Source: Trichobilharzia regenti (taxonomy: Eukaryota > Platyhelminthes > Trematoda > Strigeidida > Schistosomatidae). Taken from it: a DNA stretch of 64,000 nt. The stretch spans positions 69,701,668-69,765,667 of the forward strand of contig OX235270.1 in assembly GCA_944472135.2 (NCBI GenBank), read 5' to 3'. Positions 48,136 to 59,462 of this stretch are shown piece by piece. Position 1 is the first letter of the stretch, and each line of letters starts with the position of its first letter. A model generated the notes under the pieces. It searched no databases. It saw only the letters and a program-made list of their open reading frames with translations, and had not been told where the DNA came from. The translations under genes were made by a program, and so were the position numbers.

Positions 48136-48560
48136 GTTTGTAAGGATGAGATTTGTTTTTACAAGTTTGACCATAGATTGATATCAATTAGAGAACTATT
48201 GAAAACCAGAGAATACTGGACAGCTGTCACATCCTAGTTTTGGAATCATTGACAGTCAAGGACCCACTGGAGTTCGAACCCAGGACCTTCCGGTGACAAG
48301 TTAGGCTTGTATACCATTCAGCCAGTGGAGCCGATTTAACGGCCAGTGCATGAATTCTAACTTTTACCAATTCGTCATTTATCACGATCACTAACCGACG
48401 AGAAGTCGTAACCAGTAAGGTCCAACCAGTCAAGTGTGAGGATGGATGTCCCACCGACGATATTGGTTGGTGGTCACGCTAAATCACGAATTGGTAAAAG
48501 TTATAATTCATGCACTGGCCGTTAAATCGGCTCCCACTGGCTGAATGGTATACTAGTTTT
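48135..48560. repeat. Head-to-head pair of family C repeats
   Basis: A minus copy (about 48440-48135) with tRNA-like head and B-box gggttcgaactcc, and a decayed hammerhead near 48260-48205, adjoins the 5' part of a plus copy (48465-48560). The shared segment is ggccgttaaatcggct, found once in each direction. Confidence 0.75.
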
Positions 48561-48717
48561 GGGCAAACTAGTAAAAAAATATGAATGAGTAATCACATTA
48601 GGAAATATGGTTGAGCCATGTACCCTATTCTTGATAACGTTCATCTCGTCGTTTTCATGATTCTTAATTCTATGAGTAGTTAGCGGATAATACTCCTACT
48701 TTAAGCAGATCTTTATC

Positions 48718-48748
<31 letters not shown>

Positions 48749-48764
48749 CGTACATCTATTTGCT

Positions 48765-48935
48765 TTTCAAGTGGAACATAGGGCTTCATATTTTGAGCTT
48801 TGAAGTTGCGATAGTAGTGATGCTTAATTAAATGAGTAGGGCGACTAGTCTCAAGCCTAACCGTCTCAAGATTTGTAAAGTGAGCGACGACTGGAAGTAC
48901 ATTGACCCAGACCTTCCACGTGTCTGGCGAATTGT
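48765..48935 (-). repeat. tRNA-derived SINE, family A, diverged
   Basis: Minus strand: weak head, body with aggcttgagactag, and 3' end agccctatgttccacttg. More diverged than its siblings. Confidence 0.65.
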
Positions 48936-49114
48936 TGCATTAAGAATTGAAAGAGAATAAACTGAGTTTTATAAGAAGTATTCAAAAATCATGTTAATCT
49001 TACACTTACCTACAATCTTTTGAACTTTTAATTTACAGTCAAGAAACAATAAAATATATGTTTTATTTTAACAAGTTTATTTTTGTATACTTTTACTTTA
49101 CTTTTACTTTTTGA

Positions 49115-49287
49115 TTACAGCTTGATCCACACGTATTTTTGTACAAGTATGGAATTTTCAGCGTGGATATCGGTAGCCCGAAATTCGCAGGCCACCAAAG
49201 ATATCAGCTGTGCATCGGCGTGGGCTGGAACATCGGACCATGTGCATGGTCGGCGAGAGTCCTAACCACTGTGCCACGACGCACTAT
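49115..49287 (-). repeat. tRNA-derived SINE, family B
   Basis: Minus strand: gcgtcgtggcacagtggtta head, decayed B-box, and body ggctaccgatatccacgctg. Confidence 0.83.
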
Positions 49288-49919
49288 ACTGCCTTTCAGA
49301 ATGTCGTAATATTTGTTTGTTGCTTTGATCACTAAGTCAAGTTATTTTTCCCTCCAAGCATATTAAATACAATTCGTCGTTTGAGGAGAACTACAAGAAA
49401 GTAAGACTTTCCTCCACTGCTCGAATCATTAGTGAAAAATACCGTTTAGTTGTGTTGGTGTCGTTTTGCATCAAAGTTTGCATACTTTTTCACTTGAATT
49501 TTTAGAAGATTTTATTCTCGATAGTGTGATGGTGAAAATCTTTTACCTAAAAGTTTTCATCCTTATGATGAATAATCGACTGTGTGATTCACAGTTGGTT
49601 CATATCAAATAGTTTCGGTATATCCATTGCAGGAAGTCTTACAGTAGGTTTATTGTTAGTTGAAATACTCCAGAGTTCAAATATCAGAGGGAAAATAAGC
49701 TACCTCAGACACATGATCTGGTGACAAATGCCAACAAAGATGTGACCTACATCCAGAACTTTCTGAAGATCACTGCCGACCATCTAGCATCCATCACCTA
49801 CCTACACATTTATGAAATTCTTTTGTAAAGCATTGATATCACTGAACCACCAAATCACTTGATACTAGATATAAGCATCTGTATGAGCATTCTTCTAGTC
49901 TATTAAGTGTCTATATTTT

Positions 49920-50651
49920 CAAAACAAGATTTTGAGCGAACAATTGTTTTCGATAACTTCTTCTTCAGGCTCTACAGTTATAAATCCATGAAATTTTTTT
50001 TATTCCTTCACGTTCCCAGTGGAACATAGGGCTCCAAGCTAGACGCTTGAAGTTTATGTAGCAGTGTTTATTGTTTTACAGGATGGGGTTGCTAGCCTCA
50101 TGCCCGACCTTCCCTCTTTGCCAGTTCTATTACTAACTTAGTGAGGTAAAGCAGTGCGTCGGCCGGGGATCAAACCCCGGACCATGTGCATGGCTGGCTA
50201 GCGTCCTAACCGCTGTGCCACCAACGCATTTAAATCCATGAATAATAGAGTACATATAGCCAATAGAGACAAATAAAAATAGTATCAGAAACTGTATTGG
50301 TGTGCATGTGTAAGTTGAGATGATAGTCCATTAGTTAATATAGTCAATTAAATGTGTATAGGGTCTATAGTCAGAAAAAATGTGATGAAGTGTGAATGAA
50401 CAATTGGGTGCTGTTTTATAGTCAACAGAATACAAATGTCATTGGGGTGAGAGAAATGCGATAACCACAAAATACATGCACATATTAACAAGAGGGAGAC
50501 TGAATGTGAGGGCTGACCGATAATGTCTAATGATAAATAAATTGTAAATTGTAATAAAATACTACAGAATTGGTAGGATTAGTATAAAATCACAAAGGCT
50601 GACAAAAATTAAGGGTAACGATGGGGTGAAATAAACTGGGTGGAGAAATGG
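49920..50651. repeat. Left inverted repeat of a Penelope-like element (with SINE inside)
   Basis: Reverse complement of 51234-51715 at almost every base once the SINE at 49995-50229 is removed (732 minus about 250 equals 482). The close match over nearly 480 bases indicates recent origin or conversion between arms. Confidence 0.93.
49995..50229 (-). repeat. tRNA-derived SINE, family A, with target-site duplication
   Basis: Minus strand: A-box-like ggcacagcggttagg, catgcacatgg, B-box ggtttgatccc, then gcaaagagggaaggtcgggc (RTE leader-like), acataaacttcaagcg, and agccctatgttccactgg (RTE 3' end) before gtgaaggaata. TAAATCCATGAA occurs on both sides. The other PLE arm shows the unoccupied site. 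Confidence 0.92.
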
Positions 50652-50804
50652 ATAATAAAGACATGAAATCACAAAGTAATAATAATGATAAGCATCTGCA
50701 CAAGAAGCCGACATGTCAACCTGAGGCCGAGCACTTCGGTCCAATCAATCGACGGGAAAATCAAAATTCAATTCAATAATTAATATGACCCGTTGAACAA
50801 GAGG

Positions 50805-51012
50805 TGGCTCTCGTGGCCCAAGTGGTCTAGTGGATAACGCTTTGGCGTTTGAAACTATGGGCACTGGGTTCGAGCCTCGGTGGGAACATCATCACTCACT
50901 GAGAAATGCAGGTACATCCAGCTGACGAGTCCCAATTAGGACGAAATGCGCATCCTGGACTCCACTGCTAGCCACCATCCACCAATTGTATACAAGTAAT
51001 GATAATAATAGT
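50805..51012 (+). mobile_element. Sm-alpha-type tRNA-headed repeat with hammerhead
   Basis: The head has A-box-like caagtggtctagtgg and B-box gggttcgagcc. It is followed by gagaaatgcaggtacatcc, the hammerhead, and a conserved 3' flank (cactgctagccaccatccac) ending in an ATAATA run. This is the known layout of the schistosome Sm-alpha repeat. It lies between the arms of the PLE, on the strand opposite to the PLE ORF. Confidence 0.88.
50915..50961 (+). ncRNA. Hammerhead ribozyme of Sm-alpha type, intact core
   Basis: Stem I: ATCCAG (50916-50921) with CTGGA (50955-50959). Core CTGACGA at 50922-50928. Stem II GTCC/GGAC. GAAA at 50943-50946. Stem III AT with AT around a GCGC loop. Cut predicted after C 50954. 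The layout is the known schistosome satellite hammerhead. Confidence 0.9.
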
Positions 51013-51020
51013 ACGAAAAA

Positions 51021-51245
51021 TTATGATCCTGGTGACCTTATAGTGTGCCAGGGTAGACAAAGAGAGTGAATAAGTTTTTTCTGTACACATAGGTCTGATC
51101 TCTCTCTATTAATCTCTAAAGCCTCACCTATGGCTAGGAGGCGTAATCGTGTGCCTTTGGGGAGACTGTTCGGTACTCGATACACAACTGTAAATAACTC
51201 ATCTACTTTGATGCTGTGTTCCTGTGTTATTCTCCATTTCTCCAC
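51021..51245 (-). pseudogene. Penelope-like element, end of GIY-YIG endonuclease
   Basis: 74 codons without a stop: SIKVDELFTVVYRVPNSLP, then LRLLAIGEALEINRERSDLC and LCLPWHTI. In PLE nucleases the C-terminal part has a conserved E-A followed by a P-x-L-C/N-x-Q motif, which fits here with some change. It sits between long inverted repeats; the YIG half and the RT are missing. Confidence 0.72.
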
Positions 51246-51715
51246 CCAGTTTATTTCACCCCATCGTTACCCTTAATTTTTGTCAGCCTTTGTGATTTTA
51301 TACTAATCCTACCAATTCTGTAGTATTTTATTACAATTTACAATTTATTTATCATTAGACATTATCGGTCAGCCCTCACATTCAGTCTCCCTCTTGTTAA
51401 TATGTGCATGTATTTTGTGGTTATCGCATTTCTCTCACCCCAATGACATTTGTATTCTGTTGACTATAAAACAGCACCCAATTGTTCATTCACACTTCAT
51501 CACATTTTTTCTGACTATAGACCCTATACACATTTAATTGACTATATTAACTAATGGACTATCATCTCAACTTACACATGCACACCAATACAGTTTCTGA
51601 TACTATTTTTATTTGTCTCTATTGGCTATATGTACTCTATTATTCATGGATTTATAACTGTAGAGCCTGAAGAAGAAGTTTTCGAAAACAATTGTTCGCT
51701 CAAAATCTTGTTTTG
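51234..51715. repeat. Right inverted repeat of a Penelope-like element
   Basis: Uninterrupted arm; partner of 49920-50651. The end of the nuclease ORF overlaps it by a few codons. Confidence 0.93.
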
Positions 51716-52317
51716 ATTTCAATATGGGGATTTTTCATTTACTGAAATCTTGTGAGCATCCCGTTGCACTGAAGGCACTCAACGAGTATCTGAAGTATAG
51801 TGCAAAGCTCGCTAAAACGAAAATCAATGTGGTTTTTATATTTTGCTGAATAGATTTGAAAACACACAGCCCTATGGGATGAGGAAAGTGTGTATTTATT
51901 AAGTTAGTGAAAAAAAGGCGAAACACTTTTCACTAGTGATTCACAGTTCAGAAAGAGCCCAGTAACAATACAGTCTACCTTTGTTTGTTGAACTTCTACT
52001 TCCCACCATCGTCGAATAGATTATCTTATGCCAGCCTGTTCAGAAAATATACTTGTCTATCAGTTGAAACTTCATGTTTTTATCACATTATTATGAAAAA
52101 CTAAAGGCTTTATTTTTCAACATCTGTGTGTGTGTGTGTGTGGCTTTTACAGGTAGGTTCTATTTTATCAAAATGTGAAAGCGTTAATATAATTTCTTCC
52201 ACAAATCTTAGATACTATCTGCTGCATTATTAAAATACACTTCCGTGACTTCCGTTTTTTGTAAGAAAAAAATTATGAATGAGGCGTACATGAATATTTT
52301 CCTACGTAATTTTTTTA

Positions 52318-52640
52318 GGTGGATGGTGACTAGCAGTTGAACCCAACGCACTCGTTTCGTCCTACTTGGGACTCGTCATCTGAGTATACCATCACTCCCC
52401 AGTGAGTGATGGTATTCCCATCAAGGTTCAAACCAAGTACCCATCGTTTCAAACGCCAAAGCCTTATCGATTAGGCTATTCGCACAAAGTCAGCCACCTT
52501 TTTGTACATCAGGTATCAGTTGTTATCCATTATCCACCAATTTACTTCAAGTTAATTCACTGGAATCATCGAATCATCCGAACAAGAAGCCGACAATTCA
52601 ACAGAGGCCGAACACTTCGGTCCAATTAATCAACGGGAAA
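52318..52640 (-). repeat. Sm-alpha-like repeat, hammerhead core mutated
   Basis: Minus strand: tRNA-like head near 52490-52410, hammerhead at 52390-52335 with GTCC/GGAC and GAAA kept, but the first core base is A instead of C (ATGACGA). The segment near 52570-52640 (gaggccgaacacttcggtcc) is shared with 50.7 kb. Confidence 0.75.
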
Positions 52641-53142
52641 GTCTAAAGTGAATGAGATTAAAGAAACCAACGAAGTGATTTTAAACAATTATAAGTTGAA
52701 TTCTACAACACTGAATAGAAGATAGTGAAACTAGAGTGAATATGAATTCCTTTATATTCAGCTGTCTGTGATTCACTTAATCTAGCAACTGTAAAGTAAA
52801 GATGAAGCTTATAATTCTCAAGATTCTTATATACTCGTGTGACTGCTAACCTAAATAAGTAACACAGTGTGTGAAGTGAATTAGTTTCCAGTCAGACTGA
52901 TAGTGAATTCGATGAAGACCGAGGTGCAAGGAAGATTGGTAAATCACTGGCCTTCACACTGAGTTTGCAAGACTGATGACTACATACGAATTCTTGCACT
53001 TATATGAAATTCGCAACTGATACAATTCTGAAAAACCAGAACAACCTGGTATACTTTACGCTGTGTCTTGTCAAATATTTGAAGACTTAATCTATGAACT
53101 AACGAAAAAAATCAAGATAACTTTTTTTATATATTAATTTTC

Positions 53143-53331
53143 TCCTTTACGTTCGCAGTAGAACATAGGGTTTCAATCTATGGTATTTATTTATACGGGA
53201 TGGGGGTGCTAGCTTAGCTCGACCTTCCCTCTTTAACAGGCTTATTAGTAGATTATCAAGGAAAAGAAGTGAGCTGGCCGCGGATCGAACCCTGAACCTT
53301 GGTGGGTGTTGATGAGCATACTACTGACGCA
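53143..53331 (-). repeat. tRNA-derived SINE, family A, diverged
   Basis: Minus strand: degraded head with gggttcgatccg, RTE-leader-like body aagagggaaggtcg, and tail ccctatgttctactgcgaac. Confidence 0.8.
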
Positions 53332-53642
53332 AAAAATTAAGGTAAGTTGAGCTAGATTTCAGAATCTGTTTTGTTGCACTAAGCTCGGTAAGAATCATCT
53401 ACGTCTTGATGATCGCAGTGCATATATTCTTTTGTTAATGCAAAGTGTAATTATCCACCTCTAAGGGAAACTAAATAACTTCGTGATTTTGAATGGGAAT
53501 AGCATTTAAAAAAGACGAGGGAAGTGCAAAAATTAATTACTCTCTCTCTCACTCTAAATAATAATTTATTAGTAGATAAAAATAGCTTTCTGCTGACAGC
53601 CTAGGAGTCATAACAAAAATAAAAAATAAAATATACACTTAC

Positions 53643-53829
53643 TTTCATGAAAATTTAAAACAGCTTGTGATAATTCATGCAGCCATGGATTACGTTTTTT
53701 CATGACTAAACCATAACTGTTTCGACCGAATACTTCACCTGTGGTGATCAATTCACAATCCAATGAAACTTCATACTGTAGTCTTGCTGACTCCCAAATA
53801 AATGCTTTCAGAGAACCAGATTTAATCGC
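53643..53829 (-). CDS. Nmdar1: GluN1-like NMDA receptor subunit, ligand-binding S2 exon (second)
   Basis: Starts with GCG after an acceptor (ctttaaag context) in phase 0 and reads AIKSGSLKAFIWESARLQYE, then SLDCELITTGEVFGRNSYG, MKKRNPWLHELSQAVLNFHE, ending one base into a codon at donor gtaagt. In GluN1 this part of S2 closes over the co-agonist glycine. IW-D is the glycine-contact position (Asp732 in rat numbering); here the residue is Glu. The Trp before it is kept. The Cys in SLDCELI is the partner of the one in the M4 exon. TGE-F-GR-YG and FHE match insect and vertebrate GluN1 closely, so the family call is firm. Confidence 0.92.
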
Positions 53830-55001
53830 CTTTAAAAAAAATAATCAATATAAACTACTATTCATTTGATAGTCTTCTGTATAAATAGGACGCTATAAGA
53901 TAGGGCTTAATCCTGATCAGTGAAAATTAACTTATTTTTGCCATAAAAGCAATATTTTTTTGCGTTTAAATATGAAGGGAAAAGTTATTTTGAAGTTCAG
54001 AAGCCAACGTTTGTGGACTATCTCCAAGACAAATGCCTAACTGGATTTGCACAATTACAAATTTACACATAGTTTGCCACTGTGTGCCTCAAATCCTCAT
54101 CGTCAACTTGCAGCACCACGTCTATGTGAGTACAAGAGTTGGTTACCCAGTAAAATAATCAATGTGGCTGTTGAATCCAAAGAAATCAAGTGTGCTATGA
54201 GGTGACCGGATGAAGAGATTTGCTAATTTAAGATATTGTGTTTCGTGTTAATTGATTGTAAACACTGTCATACAGATGCATCAAACTCTTCACTACTATC
54301 CAATAATGTATTCCAAATCGACATGGTTAATTTCATTGTGGTAAATGACATACCCTGATTGTCTGTAATCACCGAAAAACTGTTTATAACTTCACCGGTA
54401 CAGCTAGAACTTCATCAAGTAGTTAAATGTGTCATTCCTCATAGGTGCTAAAATGGAAGATGTGTACGCAGTGTTCGCGTTAATTCCCTCACAATGGAGA
54501 TGTATAAATATGTCCTCTCGGAATACTTCACTACTAAGAAAACAAGGATTTTAATTTTTCAATAAATTTCAACGCGCTTAAATTTACATCGTTTCATCTG
54601 ATTACTTTTTTGGTACGAATATATACGTATGTGGATTGTGAGTGTGATAAAACACAGTGAATTGTCTGTGAGGACTAATACTCACCGGTGATATTCACTG
54701 CCTGTTGCACTACATAATTCGCAATTGGTACAAATTAAATTTCGAGAGCCACTGGATTTCATTACAATGTCTGAATGGCTGACGGGCTTATTTCGTAACC
54801 TGAAATTCTCGGCTTGGATCCATCATGAGATCAAGGATGAGTCCCACTACAGGGTCGAATACTAGAACGATACAGCTATCCATTCATCCCTAGTTTTGAG
54901 TGACTTTCTAACAAAAGTCAGTTCATAATCAAATCTGAAATTAATCAAATTGTTGCAAATTAAAACTTGAAAACATGCGATAATCCGTATTAATTTCTTA
55001 C
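53830..55001 (-). other. Intron of the GluN1-like gene
   Basis: Phase-0 intron of 1172 bases with donor gtaagaaa. It contains a degenerate family C repeat at about 54740-54930 (cattcatccctagttttgag). Confidence 0.85.
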
Positions 55002-55145
55002 TTGAATGGCTTCTTCAACAGAATCATAATTACTCGTCTCCATAACACGATACATGGTAGCGAACTCCACTTGTCTTTTAATGTACATGTCCACTGGGCT
55101 ACCACGAACAGTAGCAAATAAAAAATCTTTTTGAGGATTACGAAG
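55002..55145 (-). CDS. Nmdar1: GluN1-like NMDA receptor subunit, ligand-binding S2 exon (first)
   Basis: Exactly 48 codons between acceptor ttcttattacag and donor gtaagaaa, both phase 0. It reads LRNPQKDFLFATVRGSPVDM, YIKRQVEFATMYRVMETSNY and ends EEAIQ. In GluN1 this follows the M3 pore helix and starts S2. LRNP, the ATV, RRQVE, TMYR and NY-S-EAIQ landmarks align without gaps to known GluN1. The position equal to Ser688, which contacts glycine in rat GluN1, is Pro here (SPV in place of SSV). The upstream exons with S1 and the channel pore are not found in this window, so at least 9 kb of further intron lies to the right. Confidence 0.92.
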
Positions 55146-55459
55146 CTGTAATAAGAAAAGTTGTGAATATATTATATAGTAAAACTCTGTCAAAAACAAA
55201 ATGAGATTTCCGTAAAACTCGGAAATCAAATTTAATTTTATAGTTTTCCCGTCTGTAGATTGTTGATGACTATCAACTGATTTTTATTTGTAGTGCTCAA
55301 AAATGTTAACTATGAGAACATTATTTTTAAAAGACACAGGTCATCACCTAAAGCACTTCTTCCAGACTTCATATATGAAGTTAGATATGAAGTAAATTCA
55401 ACATTTTAGCAAGTAGTACGAAGTCGTGCACATTTGTCTGTCTCTGTCTGTTTCCGACA

Positions 55460-56400
55460 TAGAACTTTGCACATATGTGCGGTAGTTCAAGTCGCCACAC
55501 TCCGTGTAGCACACAAACCAAGAGAAGAAAGTACAAGAAAAGCATAATAGAGACAGTAAGCAGAGGTGTGAGACAAAGGAAGAGTAATAACGAAGAACAA
55601 AACAGTTTCATTGGAAATCATAAGTCACGAGGAGTGGATGCATCTGCGCCAGCCATTGAGAACGATTTTGAGCCATGTCACCAATTGTTTCCAACCATTG
55701 GTTTTTACCGTCCCGAGGACCCCAGCCCGGAAGTCTACACCTTCCTACGTGACAGGCTTAGACTAACTGTTGTAGATTTCATTGACTGGTGCCAAGTTTT
55801 TGTTTGACCGCCGCTAGCTTTTTTCCAGCCTGACCCTATATCCGCTAGCATTGTTCGTCGAGGAAGACGATGACTAAGCATACGTAAAACATGTCTTAAC
55901 CACCTCAGTCTTTCTAACTTCACAACTTCGTCGATTGATTTCCCCTGTTTACCTAGAACTCGACCGATGACTAACCTCAATATTGCTCACATTATTATAC
56001 CACTTCACACGGGAGATAGAACGCAGGCACCTATGATCAAAGACAGCTAGTTGGCCTTTTCATGTCTTCCACTCTCAATGGCCAGGTCTCACAGCCATAA
56101 AGGAGGACGGAGCGGACTGATGAGCAGTACGCCCGCCCTCTGGTCGATAGTCGAACATATCGTCTACGCCAGAGACGACGTAAACTGGCGTATGAGAAAC
56201 TAGCCCTCTGTATCCGTGCTGAGATTTCGTCAGAGATCAACCCGTTGGCACTGGCTGATGGTACTTCCCAAATAAGTGAACCGGTCAACGTGCTCTACCA
56301 CTTCACTTCCTATTTCTAATCTAGGAGTCGGTATATTCCAGTCCTGTAACATAATCTTGCATTTGGCGGGAGCGAATCGCATGCCACCTAAATGTGCACG
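55460..56400 (-). pseudogene. Second RTE-like family: RT C-terminal half, upright part
   Basis: Minus-strand translation gives GMRFAPAKCKIMLQDW near 56370-56330, EHVDRFTYLGSTISQ near 56300-56255, SVRSVLLYGCETWPLRVEDM near 56125-56060, LERLRWLRHVLRM near 55920-55880 and WGPRDGKNQWLETIGDMAQN near 55720-55665. These are the thumb and C-terminal motifs of a non-LTR retrotransposon of RTE type, distinct from the family at 31 kb. Frame changes break it. It abuts the inverted 5' half at 56401. Confidence 0.8.
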
Positions 56401-57530
56401 ACCCGACCGAAAGCTGCTACCTTGACGTGGTGGTCGGGCTTGAACACACAATGACCCAACAAGCTATACTGGCTGAGACTTATGTCGGAAAGGTTGTTTG
56501 GATAGCGGTCAGACAAAAAGCAGCTACCCAACCGCCCACACACTTCCAAAGCACACGAAGCCTTCCTGAGCATCACTCTTCCTTACTCACATCACCTTCC
56601 TCATCTTGCTTCTCTACTACAATTAGCACTATTCTGCAGGCTAGTGAGTCATCTTCACTTCACTCCGTATCCACAAACAACAGTGAGAGCCATAGAAACA
56701 CTCCCAGATAGCCTTTTAAAGCCACGTTGCCAACTACGTATAGAAGCTTTTAACGTTAGGACCCTCTGCCGAATTGGACAACAGGCATCACTAGCAAGAA
56801 CTCTGGAATATAGAGCCATGGATGTATGTTGTGTTTCGGAGACACGCATATAAGACCTGAGTGTGGTCATTCACTTGACCTTACGCGGTCAACAAGGTGA
56901 ATCTGCAAAATTCACTTTAAGGGTGTCAGGAAACCCCTCCGCTAGCTCGCGAGGACTCGTAGGCGTAGGGATAGCACTGAGTGTTAGGGTGGAAAAATCA
57001 CTTCATGACTGGATCCCAGTAAATAGTCGTATGTGCACGGTCCGTCGGAATGGGTCCGTTAAAAGAAGGAAAACAGGGCGCTACCCGTCGTTGCCTTTTA
57101 GTAGTCTCCGCCTACGCCCCAACAGACTACAGTTCGGATGAACTAAAGGATGACTTCCACCTGAAACTGTCTAATTTGCTGCAAAAGCAAAACGTTCAGA
57201 TACAGTTGTTTTAGCAGGCGACTTCAATGCCCAAGTAGGGAAGTTGTACCAGACTGAGAAGTATGTAGGTGGTACGTATGGAGTTCCTTGTCGACGAACC
57301 GACAGCGGTGATCGTCTTCTACAGTTTTGCTCAGATAATCATCTGTTTCTAGTCAGCACTAACTTTAGGCACAAAGAGAGACATTGTGTAACCTGGCGAC
57401 CTCCATCACCAAATCAACGCTGAACTCATAGTCACAGGGTATCGTTGGCGAGGGTCAGTAGACGACTGTCGCTCCTTCTGGAACACGTGCGTAGACTCAT
57501 CTTCCGTGAACATTTAGGTGAAAACAATAT
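56401..57530 (+). pseudogene. Second RTE-like family: 5' end and endonuclease, inverted part
   Basis: Begins with a leader (cttgacgtggtgg near 56420) and then encodes a broken endonuclease: FNVRTLCRIGQQASLARTLE near 56748-56805, DVCCVSETRI near 56820-56850 with the metal-binding Glu, VVLAGDFNAQVGK near 57204-57240, and NFRHKERHCVTWRPP near 57363-57405. The SDH box is not reached. It points opposite to its 3' half, and the junction falls at the 5' ends of both pieces. Confidence 0.8.
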
Positions 57531-58216
57531 ACACACTTGGGTTAGTCTGACTATTTACAAAGGTAAATTAGATAACTGATTTGCCTACAGATTGACCGAT
57601 TATTCTTCTTGGGCCAGCAAACTATGATGCCGGGAATTACCTTATGCCACACCGTTATAGATATGACTCTAAAATCAATTTAGTGATACACCAGACATTA
57701 TGATCAGCCCAAAACAAAAGGTTACTCACACAATATCAAATCTAAACAGTGGTTATGGCAACACTCATAGTTGTCATAGCTGAGGAATGTCTTACATCAG
57801 CCTTTAAAAGATTTCCTTTTGTTTGGTAGTCTACTTATACTAGCTAGAGAATGACCTTCCTTTAGCGGAATCAACGCAGAACAAAACTGGATTTCAAGAC
57901 TGAGATTCTTGTTACTCAAAACGATCTGTCTGTCATCTAACTACTGCCTTATAAATGCGCTGACTGCGACACAGTAAAACTCATCGTCAGATGTTTGTCA
58001 CTGCTTCAAATGATATCAAAATGTCAGACTTCTAGGGAATTAGGAATAAACAAAAAGGTAGAATTCATAAGTGAGTATAATGGAGTATTCGAAACCTTGC
58101 CAGAGGAATCCGTTTTGTTCTCACTTCGAGTATCTATGCTCACTGAGGATTGAACAATCTGTTAAGTGTTTCACATCCTAAGAATAATCGTTTTTATAAA
58201 TTTGAAAAAGTGTTTT
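57531..58216. other. No gene recognised
   Basis: AT-rich sequence ending in an AT microsatellite at 58217-58255. Confidence 0.5.
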
Positions 58217-58217
58217 T

Positions 58218-58259
<42 letters not shown>

Positions 58260-58277
58260 CAGTCTTCAACAACAACT

Positions 58278-58535
58278 CCCTTCTCGGGCGTGAGGCTAGC
58301 AACCCTACCCTGTAAACAAAACTGCCACAGAAACTTCACTACGATGAGCCTCTTTGCGATGAAACAATAAGTATGCGTGGGGACATGGAACGTTCGCACT
58401 ATGTATGAGACTGGCAAATCTGCCCAGTTTCCAAACGAGATGAAGCGATATGGTACTGAAGTACTGGAAACGTGTGAAAACAGATGGAATGGACTGTGTT
58501 CCTCTAGGAACTAAAGGAGATAATAATAATAATAA
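58278..58535 (+). mobile_element. Internally deleted RTE derivative
   Basis: 5' piece: leader with gaggctagcaaccctaccct, gccacagaaacttcac and the first endonuclease codons (GTWNVRTMYETGKSAQ near 58384-58430, then ENRWNG near 58477). At about 58495 it joins directly to the 3' end (gttcctctaggaactaaagg, then TAATAA repeats). The 3 kb core is missing. The junction lies elsewhere than in the 4.4 kb copy, so this is a separate deletion. Confidence 0.78.
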
Positions 58536-59413
58536 AAACCTCAACGACAAAATAATCAATAGAAAAACAGGTGAACAGCAGGATTAGGAACATCCCGGAG
58601 ACTCATCACATATAACTAATGATGAATATTCACAATTAGACATGTTTTTCTTTCATTTTTACAGAATACAAGTATCGGAAATCAAGCATTATACAGCTTT
58701 TTTTCTCCATTGTTATTATTATCATCCATCCACAGGCAGGATAGATAAAATTCTTAGAGGTGGTTTGAATGAATCACATTTGATCATTAAATATATATTG
58801 TATTTATTGTAATTACACTTAGTGGAATAAATAGCTAATATTTAAAAGAAAGCCTATTTCCATCCATTTTTTCTTTAAAAAAAGTCCATTAGGCAACATG
58901 AGTCATCTGAAATAAAAGATTTGTTAAGTGAAGTGTAATATTTTATGGATGCTTTTGTACTAGGCCATTTATTCTTTTCCCCTAATTTTTGGAGTTATGC
59001 ATGACAAAGTGTGAGGCACAGTCCATCTAACGTACGCACAAACACACGCACACACCAACACGTTTAAATACTAAAATCGTGTCCACCACTTCTTTTCATT
59101 TATGAAGACGGACAATAAATCATCTAGATATTTAGGCGAGAAGGTATCAAATATTGAGTGTTTGTTGTGTAGTTTTTTGCCTAGTTTAAAACATATTGAA
59201 TACGTATATCTAGTGAAACTGTAAAATGCATTTTTCTAAGTGAACAGTTGAATAGTTTTCACTGCTGGTGTATGATGCAGCACTTTCAGATTTAAAAATG
59301 ACAGCATTTGTTTTTATTTGAAGAAAACCAAAATAAAGTTGTGCATTTGATAATCAGTTTTAACAGATTACTCTTTAATGACGCTTATTTGACATGTATG
59401 CCAGTATTACACC

Positions 59414-59462
<49 letters not shown>

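Larger units (their letters stand above)
44124..53642 (-). other. Long intron of the GluN1-like gene
   Basis: About 9.5 kb between phase-1 splice sites (donor gtaagt at 53642, acceptor caacag at 44124). It is full of repeats: Sm-alpha and family C copies, a PLE, family A and B SINEs and AT tracts. No other exon is recognised inside. Confidence 0.7.
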
